In this document: one piece after another, positions 8,801-17,544 of the stretch
Numbering within the stretch: the stretch's first letter is position 1
Layout: the number at the start of each line of letters is the position of its first letter
From: Solidesulfovibrio aerotolerans
GTDB taxonomy: Bacteria; Desulfobacterota; Desulfovibrionia; Desulfovibrionales; Desulfovibrionaceae
DNA length: 64,000 nt
Reading direction: 5' to 3'
Assembly: GCF_009856865.1 (NCBI RefSeq)
Contig: NZ_WVUD01000001.1
Coordinates: 248,001 to 312,000, forward strand
Notes under the pieces: generated by a model
The model's database searches: none
What the model saw: the letters and a program-made list of their open reading frames with translations, nothing else
What the model was told of the DNA's origin: nothing
Program-made: the position numbers and the translations under genes

Positions 8801-8891
8801 CTAAAAGCCACAAGCTAAAAGCCACAAGCCACAAGCTAAAAGCCACAAGCCACAAGCCACAAGCCACAAGCTAAAAGCTAAAAGCTAAAAG
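8801..8891 (+). repeat. 13-unit tandem heptamer array (CTAAAAG / CCACAAG)
   Basis: Thirteen consecutive 7-base units with no spacer. Two unit types alternate irregularly: CTAAAAG (T) and CCACAAG (C), in the order T C T C C T C C C C T T T. The array lies between a stop codon and a strong bidirectional hairpin. Arrays of this size can change length by slippage. Confidence 0.9.
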
Positions 8892-8910
8892 CGAAAAAGA
8901 CAGAAACCAA

Positions 8911-8951
8911 AAGAGCGAAGGCAGAAGTTTTACGCTTCTGCCTTCGCTCTT
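8911..8951. terminator. Bidirectional terminator-like hairpin
   Basis: A perfect 17-base inverted repeat (8911-8927 with 8935-8951) around a 7-base loop, with A-rich and T-containing flanks. It lies between convergent genes ending at 8786 and 8983 and suits transcription termination on both strands. Confidence 0.8.
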
Positions 8952-8982
8952 CGTCCTGCTTGGGTCCTTCGCTTCTACCTTT

Positions 8983-9270
8983 CTACAACACGCTGACATC
9001 AATGCCTTTTTCTGCTTTGATGCGTTGTTGCAGCCGTTCCAGGCGCACGGTGAGGTAGGCCAGTTCGTAGGGTTCGGGCAGTTCCTGGAAATCGTTGAGT
9101 TCGCCTTCGTAGGCGTCGAGGTCAATAACGACGCGTTCGGCCACGAGTCGGATGTATTGGGCGTAGTCCGGGAAGCCCAGCGGTTTTCCCGGCGCGCGCA
9201 GGCCCCGGACGAAATCCAGCGCTTCGAGGTAGGCGGCGGTATCAAGCATGGAGTCGGTGGTCTCGGTCAT
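8983..9270 (-). CDS. Small hypothetical protein
   Basis: 95 residues starting MTETTDSM, with AGGAA six bases before the ATG. An in-frame extension to 9300 lacks a better ribosome binding site. The protein is acidic with predicted helices and a C-terminal stretch LTVRLERLQQRIKAEK. It was not recognised. It lies downstream of, and on the same strand as, the APS kinase gene with a gap of about 130 bases, so it could be the last gene of that operon. Confidence 0.65.
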   Translation of the reverse strand: MTETTDSMLDTAAYLEALDFVRGLRAPGKPLGFPDYAQYIRLVAERVVIDLDAYEGELNDFQELPEPYELAYLTVRLERLQQRIKAEKGIDVSVL

Positions 9271-9402
9271 GGCGGATTCCTGTGGTTGGCAGTGGCGCAC
9301 GGGCTGTCAAACGGACTGCGTGCGGTGCTCGTGCTGCGTTCGGTCCTTGCCGTTGAAGCGGTGGTGTCTGGCGTGTTCGCTGCCGGACCGTGCCCGGCCG
9401 GG

Positions 9403-11094
9403 TTACCCCAGATACCCCTGCGCCTCCAGGTAGAGCAACACCTCCTGGGCCGCTTCGCCCGGCGACAGCGCCGTGGTGTCCAGGGTCAATTCCGCCTGCT
9501 CGGGCACTTCGTAGGGATCGTCGATGCCGGTGACGTCTTTGACCAGCCCGGCCCGGGCCTTGGCATACAGCCCCTTGCGGTCGCGCTGCTCGCAGACGGC
9601 CAAGGGCGTGGCCATATGGATTTCCACGAAACCGCCGTGGGGCGACACCAGCCCCCGGGCCACGCGCCGGGCCGAGGCATAGGGCGCGATGGGGGCGCAG
9701 ATGGCGATGCCGCCGTTTTTGGTGATCTCGCTGGCCACAAACCCGATGCGGGCGATGTTGAGATTGCGATGTTCCTTGGAAAAGGTCAACTCGCTGGACA
9801 GGTGGCGGCGCACGATGTCGCCGTCCAGGAGCGTGACCGGCCGGGAGCGGCGTTCCATGAAGATGACGTAGAGAATCTTGGCCAGGGTGGATTTGCCGGC
9901 CCCGGACAGGCCGGTCATAAACAGGGTGAAGCCTTGTTTTGCCCGCGGCGGGAAGATCGTCCGCATTTCCGCTACGATCTCGGGCAGGGCGTACCACGCC
10001 GGAACCTCCAGATCGAATTGCAAGCGGCGGGTCAATTCCCCCGCGTCCAGCTGGCGCACAGTTTCGCCCGGGATAACAGCGTCTTGCGGGGCGAATTGGG
10101 CCTTTTCCTCCACGTACACCATAGGCTTTGCCGCGACCATGACCACGCCGGTTTCGTTCTGGTGGGCGGCTACCAGCGCCTGGGCAGCGCCGAGGGGATA
10201 CAGCAACTGGCCGGCTGCGTCGCGGGGATCGTGCTGATCCGGGGCCACCAGGGTATGGCTGGCCCCGAGATTGGCGTGGATGACGGCTTCAAAAAGGGCC
10301 TGGCGCGGTCCGGCTCCGGGCTGCGGCACGGGAAGCAGGGCAAGTTGCGCCGAGGATTTGGGAAACGAGGCGGCAAAGTGTTCGGCACAGCGCACGCCGG
10401 CGAAATGGGCTGCACCGCCGGTCATGGCCTCGCCCGCCGGGTGCGCCAAGAGCACCCGTGCGCCAACGGCCGCAGCCGCCTGCTGCATCGCGGCCTGGTG
10501 GGCGAGAAGCGGGATGCCGGCGGTGGGACAGGCCAGGACGCTGCGCCAGCCGCGTTGGGCAAAAAGCGCCTGGAGCGTGGTCGGGTCCAGGCGCAGTTCG
10601 ACAAAATCGGCATGGGGGGGCAGAGCCAGTCCGGTCACCTCTCCGGCCACGCGCACGGCCTGGGTGGTGGCCAGATAGGCCGAAGCACCGGGATGGGTCG
10701 CGGGATCGGCCAGGCCAAAAAGCGCCTGGGCCTCGACGTGGGGCTCGGCGGCCCAGGTCTCGCTGACGGTCAGCACTGCCAGCATGAAGCCTTCGGCGTC
10801 GCGAAGGGCCAGACAGTCGCCCGGGGCCAGGGCGTTGCCCAGCCGCGCCGGCACGTCGAGGCTGATGGGCCAGGGCATGATCCGGCCGTCGGTCAGGCGC
10901 ATGGAAGCCAGAACGCTTTCGAAGTCGGCCCGGCCAAGATAGCCGGTCAGGGGATAAAGCGCCCGGTTGAGCAACAACTCGAGGATAAGGAGTTGGTCCG
11001 GGCGCAACGTGTGGGACGGATAGGCCAGGGAGGCGGCTTTGATTTCCTCGGCCCGATGAAAATGCACCAAAAGGGATTGGGCGTGATTGTGCAT
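9403..11094 (-). CDS. APS kinase with N-terminal degenerate ATP sulfurylase domain
   Basis: 563 residues in the order of bacterial Sat-APS kinase fusions. The C-terminal kinase (about 385-563) is intact: P-loop GLSGAGKST (G395, K401), DGDIVR and a conserved ITKNGG region. The sulfurylase half aligns along its length (GPRQAL, MVYVEEKAQF, PAWYALPEIV), but its catalytic motifs are gone. The QTRNPxHRAH position reads PTAGIPLLAH, and the GRDHAG position reads APDQHD. It probably phosphorylates APS to PAPS but cannot make APS. An AGGAG precedes the ATG. It is last or near last in a polysaccharide operon, so PAPS for sulfation is an attractive role (inference). Confidence 0.85.
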   Translation of the reverse strand: MHNHAQSLLVHFHRAEEIKAASLAYPSHTLRPDQLLILELLLNRALYPLTGYLGRADFESVLASMRLTDGRIMPWPISLDVPARLGNALAPGDCLALRDAEGFMLAVLTVSETWAAEPHVEAQALFGLADPATHPGASAYLATTQAVRVAGEVTGLALPPHADFVELRLDPTTLQALFAQRGWRSVLACPTAGIPLLAHQAAMQQAAAAVGARVLLAHPAGEAMTGGAAHFAGVRCAEHFAASFPKSSAQLALLPVPQPGAGPRQALFEAVIHANLGASHTLVAPDQHDPRDAAGQLLYPLGAAQALVAAHQNETGVVMVAAKPMVYVEEKAQFAPQDAVIPGETVRQLDAGELTRRLQFDLEVPAWYALPEIVAEMRTIFPPRAKQGFTLFMTGLSGAGKSTLAKILYVIFMERRSRPVTLLDGDIVRRHLSSELTFSKEHRNLNIARIGFVASEITKNGGIAICAPIAPYASARRVARGLVSPHGGFVEIHMATPLAVCEQRDRKGLYAKARAGLVKDVTGIDDPYEVPEQAELTLDTTALSPGEAAQEVLLYLEAQGYLG

Positions 11095-11160
11095 GGGGAA
11101 GGCTCCTGGTTGGCCGTTGCGGCAGGAAAGGCGGGGCGATGTCGGGGTGGATTTTCCCTC

Positions 11161-12789
11161 TTACATATATCCCAAATCCGACAGTTCTTCGGCCATGGCT
11201 GCGGTACCGGCGTCGTCGGTGGCTCCCGGCCCGGAGCCACCGGTTGCCGCCACCGGCCCGGCAACGGGTCGGGCGGCCAGGGTGTCGGCTGTAAACGCCT
11301 GCACCAGCACGCGGCCGTCCATGTGCTCGGTGGCCGCCTCACCCAGGGCGTAGAGCAGTGTTGGCGTCACGTCCGGCATCTGCGCGTCCGTAAGCGTCAC
11401 GCCGGCGGCAACGCCCGGCCCGGCCAGGGCAAAAACGCCGTATTGCTCATGGCGCCCGCTCCATTTGTGGCCGGCGAAAAGGCCGGTCGGCGCGCCCTGC
11501 TCATAGAGGGCGATCTCGTGGGGCACCAGCACCTGATAGCCCGGCCCGCACAAGGTCACCACATCCGGCGCGCTGGCAACCGCTTCGCCGTGGTAGAGTT
11601 CCTCGCGGCTCAAAACGGCCATAAACGGATGCGCCCCGGTGTCGGGATCGACAATGCCCAGCAAGCCTTCCTTGAGCCGGGCCACAAGCGCTGGCCGCTC
11701 GGCCTGGCTGACGACCGCCGGATTGAAAAAAATCCCGCCGGCAATGCCTTCCGAGACGCAGGCCGAGTGCTGCCAATCGACAATGGTGGAAAACAGGTTG
11801 TTGATGCGGGCATGGGCCACTGATCTGGCCCGGCGTCGCCCTTCAAGGACTGCTTTGGGCAGCACGGCCCGCGCCGTTACCGCAACCAGCCGGCGCAGGA
11901 ACGAAGGCGGTCGATGCCCGGCCAGAGTCGCGCCAAGGTCGCCCGTTAACAGGAGCAAACCGTTGTCGATAAGCCATTTGTTGAGGAAAATCGAACGGGT
12001 GAGCGGTCCGGCTCCGTGGTCGGAGACGATGGCCACGGCCGTCTCGTCGCCAGCCGCCGCCACGATGCGGCCCAGGGCGGCGTCCAGGCGCTCATAGACC
12101 GCTTCGATGGCCTGGCCGAGTTCGGCGTGGCGCGGGTGGGCCGGGTCGCGGTAGCCCCAGAAAAAATGCTGCACCCGGTCGGATTCCATGAAAACCGAGC
12201 AGAAATAGTCCAGCGGCCGGCGGGCCATGAGCCATAAGGTCAGCTCGCAGCGGGTGTCCACCCCGGCCAGCAGATTGTCCAGATATTTGACCGGGTCCGG
12301 GTCGAGCATGGGCGATTCGCGGCAGATGCCGAATTTTGCTTCGATTTCGGTACGGATTTCGGGTGGATACGTGAAATCCTCAATATGGGTCGGGGTGAAC
12401 ATGCCCGGGATGACAAATCCGTCCACCGTGTCCGGCGGCCAGGTCACGGGCACGTTGAGCGCCCCGGCCGGGCGGCCCCGGTCCGAGAGCACCCGCCAGA
12501 TGGGCGGCAGCCGGCGCAGGGCCGCCGACACGAACCGCACTTCATGGCTGGCCGGATCGAGGGTCAGGGCGTCGAAGATGCCGTGGCGGCCGGGACTGGC
12601 CCCGGTGGCAAAGCTCGTCCAGGCCACCGGCGTTACCGGCGGCACGGTGGAGCACAGCGGCCCATGGACGCCCCGGGCCAGCAAAGCGGCCAGATGCGGC
12701 ATGCGGCCCTTGGCCAGCAGCGGCTGTATAATATCAAAGGTAGCCCCATCCCAACCGACCACTACAACGCGTTTGGCTGTCATGGACAT
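11161..12789 (-). CDS. Type I phosphodiesterase / alkaline phosphatase-superfamily protein
   Basis: 542 residues. The metal site pattern of this superfamily is visible: VVGWDGAT with its Asp near the N-terminus, the PVTPVAWTSFATG block holding the nucleophile Thr and the SPGRHGIFD segment, and a distal SDHG. No signal peptide is seen, so it looks cytoplasmic. The protein ends SDLGYM. AAGGA lies nine bases before the ATG. It overlaps the flippase end by 10 bases and sits 66 bases before the APS kinase gene. The substrate may be a nucleotide or a phosphodiester of the polysaccharide pathway; this cannot be told from sequence. Confidence 0.82.
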   Translation of the reverse strand: MSMTAKRVVVVGWDGATFDIIQPLLAKGRMPHLAALLARGVHGPLCSTVPPVTPVAWTSFATGASPGRHGIFDALTLDPASHEVRFVSAALRRLPPIWRVLSDRGRPAGALNVPVTWPPDTVDGFVIPGMFTPTHIEDFTYPPEIRTEIEAKFGICRESPMLDPDPVKYLDNLLAGVDTRCELTLWLMARRPLDYFCSVFMESDRVQHFFWGYRDPAHPRHAELGQAIEAVYERLDAALGRIVAAAGDETAVAIVSDHGAGPLTRSIFLNKWLIDNGLLLLTGDLGATLAGHRPPSFLRRLVAVTARAVLPKAVLEGRRRARSVAHARINNLFSTIVDWQHSACVSEGIAGGIFFNPAVVSQAERPALVARLKEGLLGIVDPDTGAHPFMAVLSREELYHGEAVASAPDVVTLCGPGYQVLVPHEIALYEQGAPTGLFAGHKWSGRHEQYGVFALAGPGVAAGVTLTDAQMPDVTPTLLYALGEAATEHMDGRVLVQAFTADTLAARPVAGPVAATGGSGPGATDDAGTAAMAEELSDLGYM

Positions 12790-14279
12790 GCTCTGGTATC
12801 CTTCTCTTGCGGCGCACGGGGCTGTCGTAGAGAGCGCATTTCGATCAGATCAAGCCGCGTCACACCTTTTAAAGCGACAATTACCGCCGCATAGGCAAGC
12901 GCACCAAGCGTTGCGCCCACAAATGGCAGATGATGCAAGGCATAGCACACCGCAAGGCAGGCCCCGCCGGCCACGGCGACGCGCCCAAGCGGCCGCGCCG
13001 CCAGGGAAATAAAACCATGGCGCGCCGCAAAACGCGAGGAAAACAACAGCAGCCAGCCATACGACCCCAAGGCCGTCCAGGCCGCCCCCAACGCGCCATA
13101 GCGCGGCACAACAAAGGCATTGATGCCAAAGGCCAGCAGCAGCGCCACGGCCGAATAATACAAAGCGTAGCGCTGGCGGCCGATGGCCACGAGAAGGTTG
13201 TTGACCAGCATGTCCAGGGCCAAAAGCGGCAGCGACAGGGCCAAAATGCGCAGGATTGCTGCCGCCCCGGCATATTTGCCGCTGAAAAGGAGAACACAGG
13301 CCGGTTCGGCATAAAAGGCCAGCAGCAGGGCCGGCAGGGCCATGGCCTGCAAGGTGTGGCGAAAAATCAGGCGGTAGAGCCGCCCGGCCGCGTCGCCGTC
13401 CGTGGGAGCCAGCCGGGCCAGGGCCGGAAACGCCGCCAGCATGAGCGCCTGGGGCAGGATCTCCAGTTTGAGCAGAAATTCGTGCGGCGCCTGGAACTCC
13501 GCAACCGCCGCCAATCCTGCCCACCACGTGAGCGATAACGCCCCGGCCCGAAATAGGTTTTGCTGGAAAAAAACTCCCAGCCCCACCACCGACGAGGCGT
13601 AAAACATCGCGCGCAGGGCCGGCGCGTCCAGGGTAAATGACGGGCGCGTCAACCGGACCGCTGCCCGCCAGGTCAAAAGCGCCTGGACCAGCCCCGCCGC
13701 CAAAAGCCCCCCCAACACGCCGGCCACGCCCCAGCCTGCCCAAAGCGCCAGGCCAACCCCGGCCATGGACAGGAGGCCCGCCGCAACCGAAAGCGGCGGT
13801 TCATAGCCCATGCGTTCATGGGCCTGAAATACAGCACAGCCCAACATGGAAAACGAGCGGCAGATTTCCAGGCCAAAGGCCAGCCCCAAAGCCAGATACA
13901 TGACCCCGCCATAGCCCGAGGCCGTCCCGGCTGCAGCCAGACCAAGCCCGGCCACCACGGCCAGTCCCGCCCGCAGGATGACAGCCCGGCCAACGATTCC
14001 CGCCGCCCTGGCCCGGTCGCAGACCATTTCGCGGATCATCACCTGCTGAATGCCGAAATAGGTCAGGGCGGCCACCGCTCCGGCCAAGGCCGAAACCGAG
14101 GCATAGCGGCCGAAATCATCGACGGACAGCACCCTGGCCACGGCCAGCAACACAAAAAAACCGCTGGCCGTCTGCACCCCGCGCGACAAGACCAGGGCCA
14201 TAAAATTGCGCGCCAACGAACGCGGTGGCTGCGGCGGCCGGACTGGCGCGGCGGGATGGGGGGCGGTCGCGTGCGGCAT
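12780..14279 (-). CDS. Polysaccharide flippase (Wzx/MATE-like)
   Basis: About 499 residues, very hydrophobic, with roughly 12-14 membrane segments and the opening LARNFMALVLSRGVQTASGF typical of oligosaccharide flippases. It would move lipid-linked repeat units across the inner membrane. The ATG at 14279 has AAGGAA five bases upstream. A TTG at 14318 overlapping the epimerase stop is possible but less likely. It overlaps the phosphodiesterase start by 10 bases, which supports one operon. Confidence 0.88.
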   Translation of the reverse strand: MPHATAPHPAAPVRPPQPPRSLARNFMALVLSRGVQTASGFFVLLAVARVLSVDDFGRYASVSALAGAVAALTYFGIQQVMIREMVCDRARAAGIVGRAVILRAGLAVVAGLGLAAAGTASGYGGVMYLALGLAFGLEICRSFSMLGCAVFQAHERMGYEPPLSVAAGLLSMAGVGLALWAGWGVAGVLGGLLAAGLVQALLTWRAAVRLTRPSFTLDAPALRAMFYASSVVGLGVFFQQNLFRAGALSLTWWAGLAAVAEFQAPHEFLLKLEILPQALMLAAFPALARLAPTDGDAAGRLYRLIFRHTLQAMALPALLLAFYAEPACVLLFSGKYAGAAAILRILALSLPLLALDMLVNNLLVAIGRQRYALYYSAVALLLAFGINAFVVPRYGALGAAWTALGSYGWLLLFSSRFAARHGFISLAARPLGRVAVAGGACLAVCYALHHLPFVGATLGALAYAAVIVALKGVTRLDLIEMRSLRQPRAPQEKDTRACP

Positions 14280-14314
14280 AGTGGTTCCTTGCCAGGGCAG
14301 CGCCCGGCTGGTCT

Positions 14315-15196
14315 TCAACTGCCCCTCACCATCGCATCCACGTCCAGCGCCCGCGGCGCAAAGCCGAGATCCCGGCGGGCGGCGGTGCTGTCGGTGTCTT
14401 TGGCGCAGAGAAGCCGCGCCACCTGATCGGGCACGATGGGCGGGTGGCGCAGCACCCGGCAGGCGATGCGGGCGGCCAGGGTGACAAGCCCCAGCGGCAC
14501 GGGAATTTTAAAAAGCCGTTGGCCGCAATGGCGGGCGACGGCGTCGGCCAGCTCGGCATAGGCGATGGGGTCGCCGGCCAGGACATAGGTGCCCCCCACG
14601 GCGGCCGGCGCGGTCAGGGCGGCCAGAAAGGCCGGAATCAGGTCGGCAATGTGCACCGGGGCCAGGACGTGGCGGCCGCGTCCGGGCATGGGGAGCGCTC
14701 CCCCCTTGGCGCAGGCCCTGGCCAGGGCGTGGACGGCCTCGCCGCGCCCGACACCGTAGACTTCGGCCGGGCGCAGGATGACCCAGGGCAGACCCGAGGT
14801 GCGCACGAGTTGTTCGGCTTCGGCCTTGGACTGGCCGTAGTCGCCGCAGGCCTGGCCCACGGCCCGGGTGCTGACGCACAGGAACCGGGCGTCGGGGCAG
14901 TGGCCGGCGCAGGCGGCCAGCAGATCGGCGGTGACGTCCACGTTGCCCCGGCGGTAGAGGCTGGCGGTGCGGGCGTGGGTGAGGGCGGCCAGATGCAGCA
15001 CGGCGTCGTGGCCGGCCAGGGCCGTGGCATAGGTTGCCGGGGTAAGCAGATCGCCGCAAAGGCCGGTCAGGCCGGGCAGGACCGGCAGGGCGGCGGGATT
15101 TCGGGCCAGGGCGGTGAGGCGGTGGCCGGCGGCGACGAGGGCCGGAACAAGGGCCGTGCCAAGGCCGCCGCCGGCACCGGTGACGAAGATGTTCAT
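14315..15196 (-). CDS. NAD-dependent epimerase/dehydratase (extended SDR)
   Basis: 293 residues. N-terminal NAD-binding motif VTGAGGGLG, downstream HLAALTH and catalytic YGQSK (Y-x3-K), then ILRPAEVYG. This is the fold of nucleotide-sugar epimerases and dehydratases. The MNIFVTGAGG start is chosen because the Rossmann fold begins there; its ATG overlaps the stop of the small upstream gene by four bases (ATGA). It probably prepares a sugar for the polysaccharide built by this locus; the exact reaction cannot be assigned. Confidence 0.88.
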   Translation of the reverse strand: MNIFVTGAGGGLGTALVPALVAAGHRLTALARNPAALPVLPGLTGLCGDLLTPATYATALAGHDAVLHLAALTHARTASLYRRGNVDVTADLLAACAGHCPDARFLCVSTRAVGQACGDYGQSKAEAEQLVRTSGLPWVILRPAEVYGVGRGEAVHALARACAKGGALPMPGRGRHVLAPVHIADLIPAFLAALTAPAAVGGTYVLAGDPIAYAELADAVARHCGQRLFKIPVPLGLVTLAARIACRVLRHPPIVPDQVARLLCAKDTDSTAARRDLGFAPRALDVDAMVRGS

Positions 15197-15465
15197 GGTC
15201 GGATAAAAATCCCGCGTAGCCGGGCGGCGAGGAGGCTTTGGCTGCATTCCAACCCGGCGTCGGGGCGCACGAAGGATTTGCGGTCGCCTTGCAGGAAGAC
15301 GGTTGCGGCGGCCACGGCGGACACGGCCAGCGACACCGCCGGGCGCAACAGGCCTGCTGGCAGATCCACGGCCTTTGGGGGGCTGTCGCGCCGGGTGGGC
15401 GCGATGGGGGTCAGGCCGGTGGCCCGGGCGCAGCGGGCCGCGATGGCCAGTATGATTGGGCGCAT
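15193..15465 (-). CDS. Small protein between adaptor and epimerase genes
   Basis: 90 residues starting MRPIILAIAARC, with AGGA five to six bases upstream. A longer form from an ATG at 15489 would overlap the adaptor stop as TAATG. The stop overlaps the epimerase ATG by four bases. Tight overlaps at both ends support a real gene. There is a mildly hydrophobic middle (LLRPAVSLAVSAVAAATVFL) and many arginines. Family unknown; a chance frame in GC-rich DNA cannot be excluded. Confidence 0.5.
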   Translation of the reverse strand: MRPIILAIAARCARATGLTPIAPTRRDSPPKAVDLPAGLLRPAVSLAVSAVAAATVFLQGDRKSFVRPDAGLECSQSLLAARLRGIFIRP

Positions 15466-15488
15466 GCAGTTCCTATGAAAGGGATTCA

Positions 15489-16496
15489 TTAGTTGACGGT
15501 GACCTTGACGTCGCAGCGCATGCCTTCTTTGATGCGCAGGTCGGGATTGGGCAATGCGAGTTCTATTTGGTAAAAGGACGGTTGTTGCAACATGGCAGGC
15601 TGGGCCACATAGTCGATCTTGGAGATGGTGGTGTGAAACTCCTCGCCGGGCCAGGCATAAAAGGCGAGGACGGCGGGGTCGCCGACCTTGAGTTTTTGCA
15701 CGATGATTTCGTGGACCGAGGCCCGGATGACCATGGGGTCAAGCGTGCCCACGGTGAGCAGCGTGGCCGCTTTGGTGAAGTCCATGCCGGGCACGAGGCT
15801 GGAATTGAACCACAGGATATAGCCGTCGGACGGTGCACGGATGGTGCCTTCGCGGGGGAGGTTTTTGAGGTCTCTGTCCTTGCCGTATTTGGAATGGGCA
15901 ATAAGCTGGGCATTCTCGTAGCGCTGTTGGGCCAGTTCGATTTCCTGGGCCAGATAGTCGCGTTGCAGCAGCAGGGCGTCAATGTCCATGGCGTTTGTGC
16001 GCACGGTCCGGGGAGCCACGGACTGATTGCTGACCATGTTTTCCAGATCGGTCTGACGGCTTTGCTGCCAGGCCAGCTGGTGCTGCACCAGGGCCATGGC
16101 GCGTTCAAGGGCGTTGAGTTGCGCCCGTGACAGGGATTGCTTTTCCGAAATAAGCGTTTCCAGCGGCAGTTCGTAGGTTACCAGCGGCTGGCCGTCTACA
16201 ACATGCTGGCCGACCTTTAAATCCGTGGCCAGGATGCGCAGCCGGCGCATGTCCGAGCCAAGTGCCACGGCGGATTTTTCTTCATAAGATTCCCTGGGCA
16301 GTTCTGTGATGTTGGCCTGGACGCCCGAACCCTGGCTCGGACCTTTTTTGTCCTTGGTGAGAAACGGCCATTTGATGTCATAGCGGACAGGACAGTAGGA
16401 TTTGCCAAGAAACGTCAGTGTCTCGGCCTGGGCCGGGGCAGCGGTCCAGAGGAAGGCGGCTGCGACCAGGGCGAGGAGGGGGGTGCGGTATGTCAT
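15489..16496 (-). CDS. Periplasmic HlyD/RND-type adaptor protein
   Basis: About 335 residues with a cleavable signal peptide (TYRTPLLALVAAAFLW, cut near AQA). The centre is a long coiled coil (about 115-215) rich in Gln, Leu and Glu. It is followed by lipoyl/barrel-like beta segments with PSDGYILW and VTVGTLDPMVIRASV, as in membrane fusion proteins. It diverges from the Wza-like gene across 189 bases. With the adjacent export genes it may help polysaccharide secretion; no matching inner-membrane transporter is in the window. Confidence 0.78.
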   Translation of the reverse strand: MTYRTPLLALVAAAFLWTAAPAQAETLTFLGKSYCPVRYDIKWPFLTKDKKGPSQGSGVQANITELPRESYEEKSAVALGSDMRRLRILATDLKVGQHVVDGQPLVTYELPLETLISEKQSLSRAQLNALERAMALVQHQLAWQQSRQTDLENMVSNQSVAPRTVRTNAMDIDALLLQRDYLAQEIELAQQRYENAQLIAHSKYGKDRDLKNLPREGTIRAPSDGYILWFNSSLVPGMDFTKAATLLTVGTLDPMVIRASVHEIIVQKLKVGDPAVLAFYAWPGEEFHTTISKIDYVAQPAMLQQPSFYQIELALPNPDLRIKEGMRCDVKVTVN

Positions 16497-16685
16497 AATG
16501 TGTCGGGGGTGGCATATGAGGCGGCCTTGCGACCGCAACGTGTAGAGGTTGCACCAAGCGGCGTTTTGCGGCCAACCTTTACACCAATTCGCATCGGATC
16601 ACAACGCGGCGTTGGGTTGCCTTGCGATCAGGGCTGAAATCACTTATTTGGAGCGAGATCGTTATTCGACGGACCAAGGACCGCC
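16497..16685. promoter_or_regulatory. Divergent promoter region of the polysaccharide operons
   Basis: A 189-base gap between start codons of the minus-strand assembly operon and the plus-strand export operon. Both promoters must lie here or be read from it. No clear operator palindrome was seen. Confidence 0.45.
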
Positions 16686-17543
16686 ATGCCCGCCCGCGCG
16701 TTTTCCCATCTCGTCGCCGTACTGCTCTGTCTGGCCGCAGTTGGCGGCATCGCCGCCTGCGCCCGTCCCACAGCCCCGCCGCCGGTTGTGGCCGCTTCCA
16801 AAACCCGGCCTGAAGCCCGCTCGGCCGATCTGGCTTCCAGACGTGCCGTCTTTGGCTACGGCGACGAACTCAATGTGACTGTCTGGCGGCTGGATGACCT
16901 CAAATCCACGGTTCAGGTGGACGAGGCCGGCCGCATCCAGTTGCCGCTCGTCGGCGAAGTGGCGGCGGGCGGGCGCACCGTCTCCGAACTGCGGACCGAA
17001 CTGACCCGGGCTTATACCAAATATCTGGTGGACCCGCAGATCACCGTGGTAGCCGTGTCCATACGCAGCCAGACGGCCCTGGTTCTGGGCGAGGTCAAGG
17101 CCCAGGGGGTGGTGACGGTGGATCACGACATGCCGCTGTTTGAGGCTATCGCCCGGGTGGGTGGCTTCACCGACACCGCCGGCAAGTCCACGGTGGTGCT
17201 GTTGCGGGCCATCGATTCCGACGCGCCCAAAGTCTACATTCTGGATATGCAACTGGGAACCAAGCTTGGCAAGAGCACGGCCGGCTTCGACCGGTTCCTG
17301 GAGGCCGGCGACGTGCTCTACGTGCCCAAAAGCAATTGGGCCAGTTTTGAAGAATTCCTGACGCACTTCAACTCCGTGGCCAACGCCTTTATCAATGCTG
17401 AAAGGTTGGTTATCTTCATGCCCCAACTGCGCGACGCTATCACAGACCTGTACCAGGGGCCGGTTACGACCATTGAACAAAACTCGCCAGTTGCCGGGGA
17501 ATACCTCAGCAACAATCAGGGCGGCGTTATAGCGGTGCAATAG
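16686..17543 (+). CDS. Wza-like polysaccharide export lipoprotein
   Basis: 285 residues with a lipoprotein signal ending GGIAAC, lipidated Cys at 25. Residues about 50-140 form the export domain (YGDELNVTVWRLDD, VDEAGRIQLPLVGEV) and are followed by a SLBB-like segment (VLGEVKAQGVVTVDHDMPLFEAIARVGG, positions about 125-160). Such proteins form the outer-membrane channel for capsule or exopolysaccharide. AAGGA precedes the ATG by five bases. One base separates it from the copolymerase gene, a classic Wza-Wzc order. Confidence 0.9.
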   Translation: MPARAFSHLVAVLLCLAAVGGIAACARPTAPPPVVAASKTRPEARSADLASRRAVFGYGDELNVTVWRLDDLKSTVQVDEAGRIQLPLVGEVAAGGRTVSELRTELTRAYTKYLVDPQITVVAVSIRSQTALVLGEVKAQGVVTVDHDMPLFEAIARVGGFTDTAGKSTVVLLRAIDSDAPKVYILDMQLGTKLGKSTAGFDRFLEAGDVLYVPKSNWASFEEFLTHFNSVANAFINAERLVIFMPQLRDAITDLYQGPVTTIEQNSPVAGEYLSNNQGGVIAVQ

Positions 17544-17544
17544 C

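Noticed and set aside
8801-8891. CRISPR array
   Set aside because: Units are 7 bases, contiguous, without spacers, and no cas gene is near.
9403-11094. Bifunctional ATP sulfurylase/APS kinase
   Set aside because: Both catalytic motifs of the sulfurylase half are altered beyond recognition; only the kinase activity is supported.
9025-11823. 932-residue plus-strand open frame opposite the APS kinase and phosphodiesterase genes
   Set aside because: The real genes have motifs and ribosome binding sites; this frame is Gly/His/Gln-rich antisense sequence without domains.
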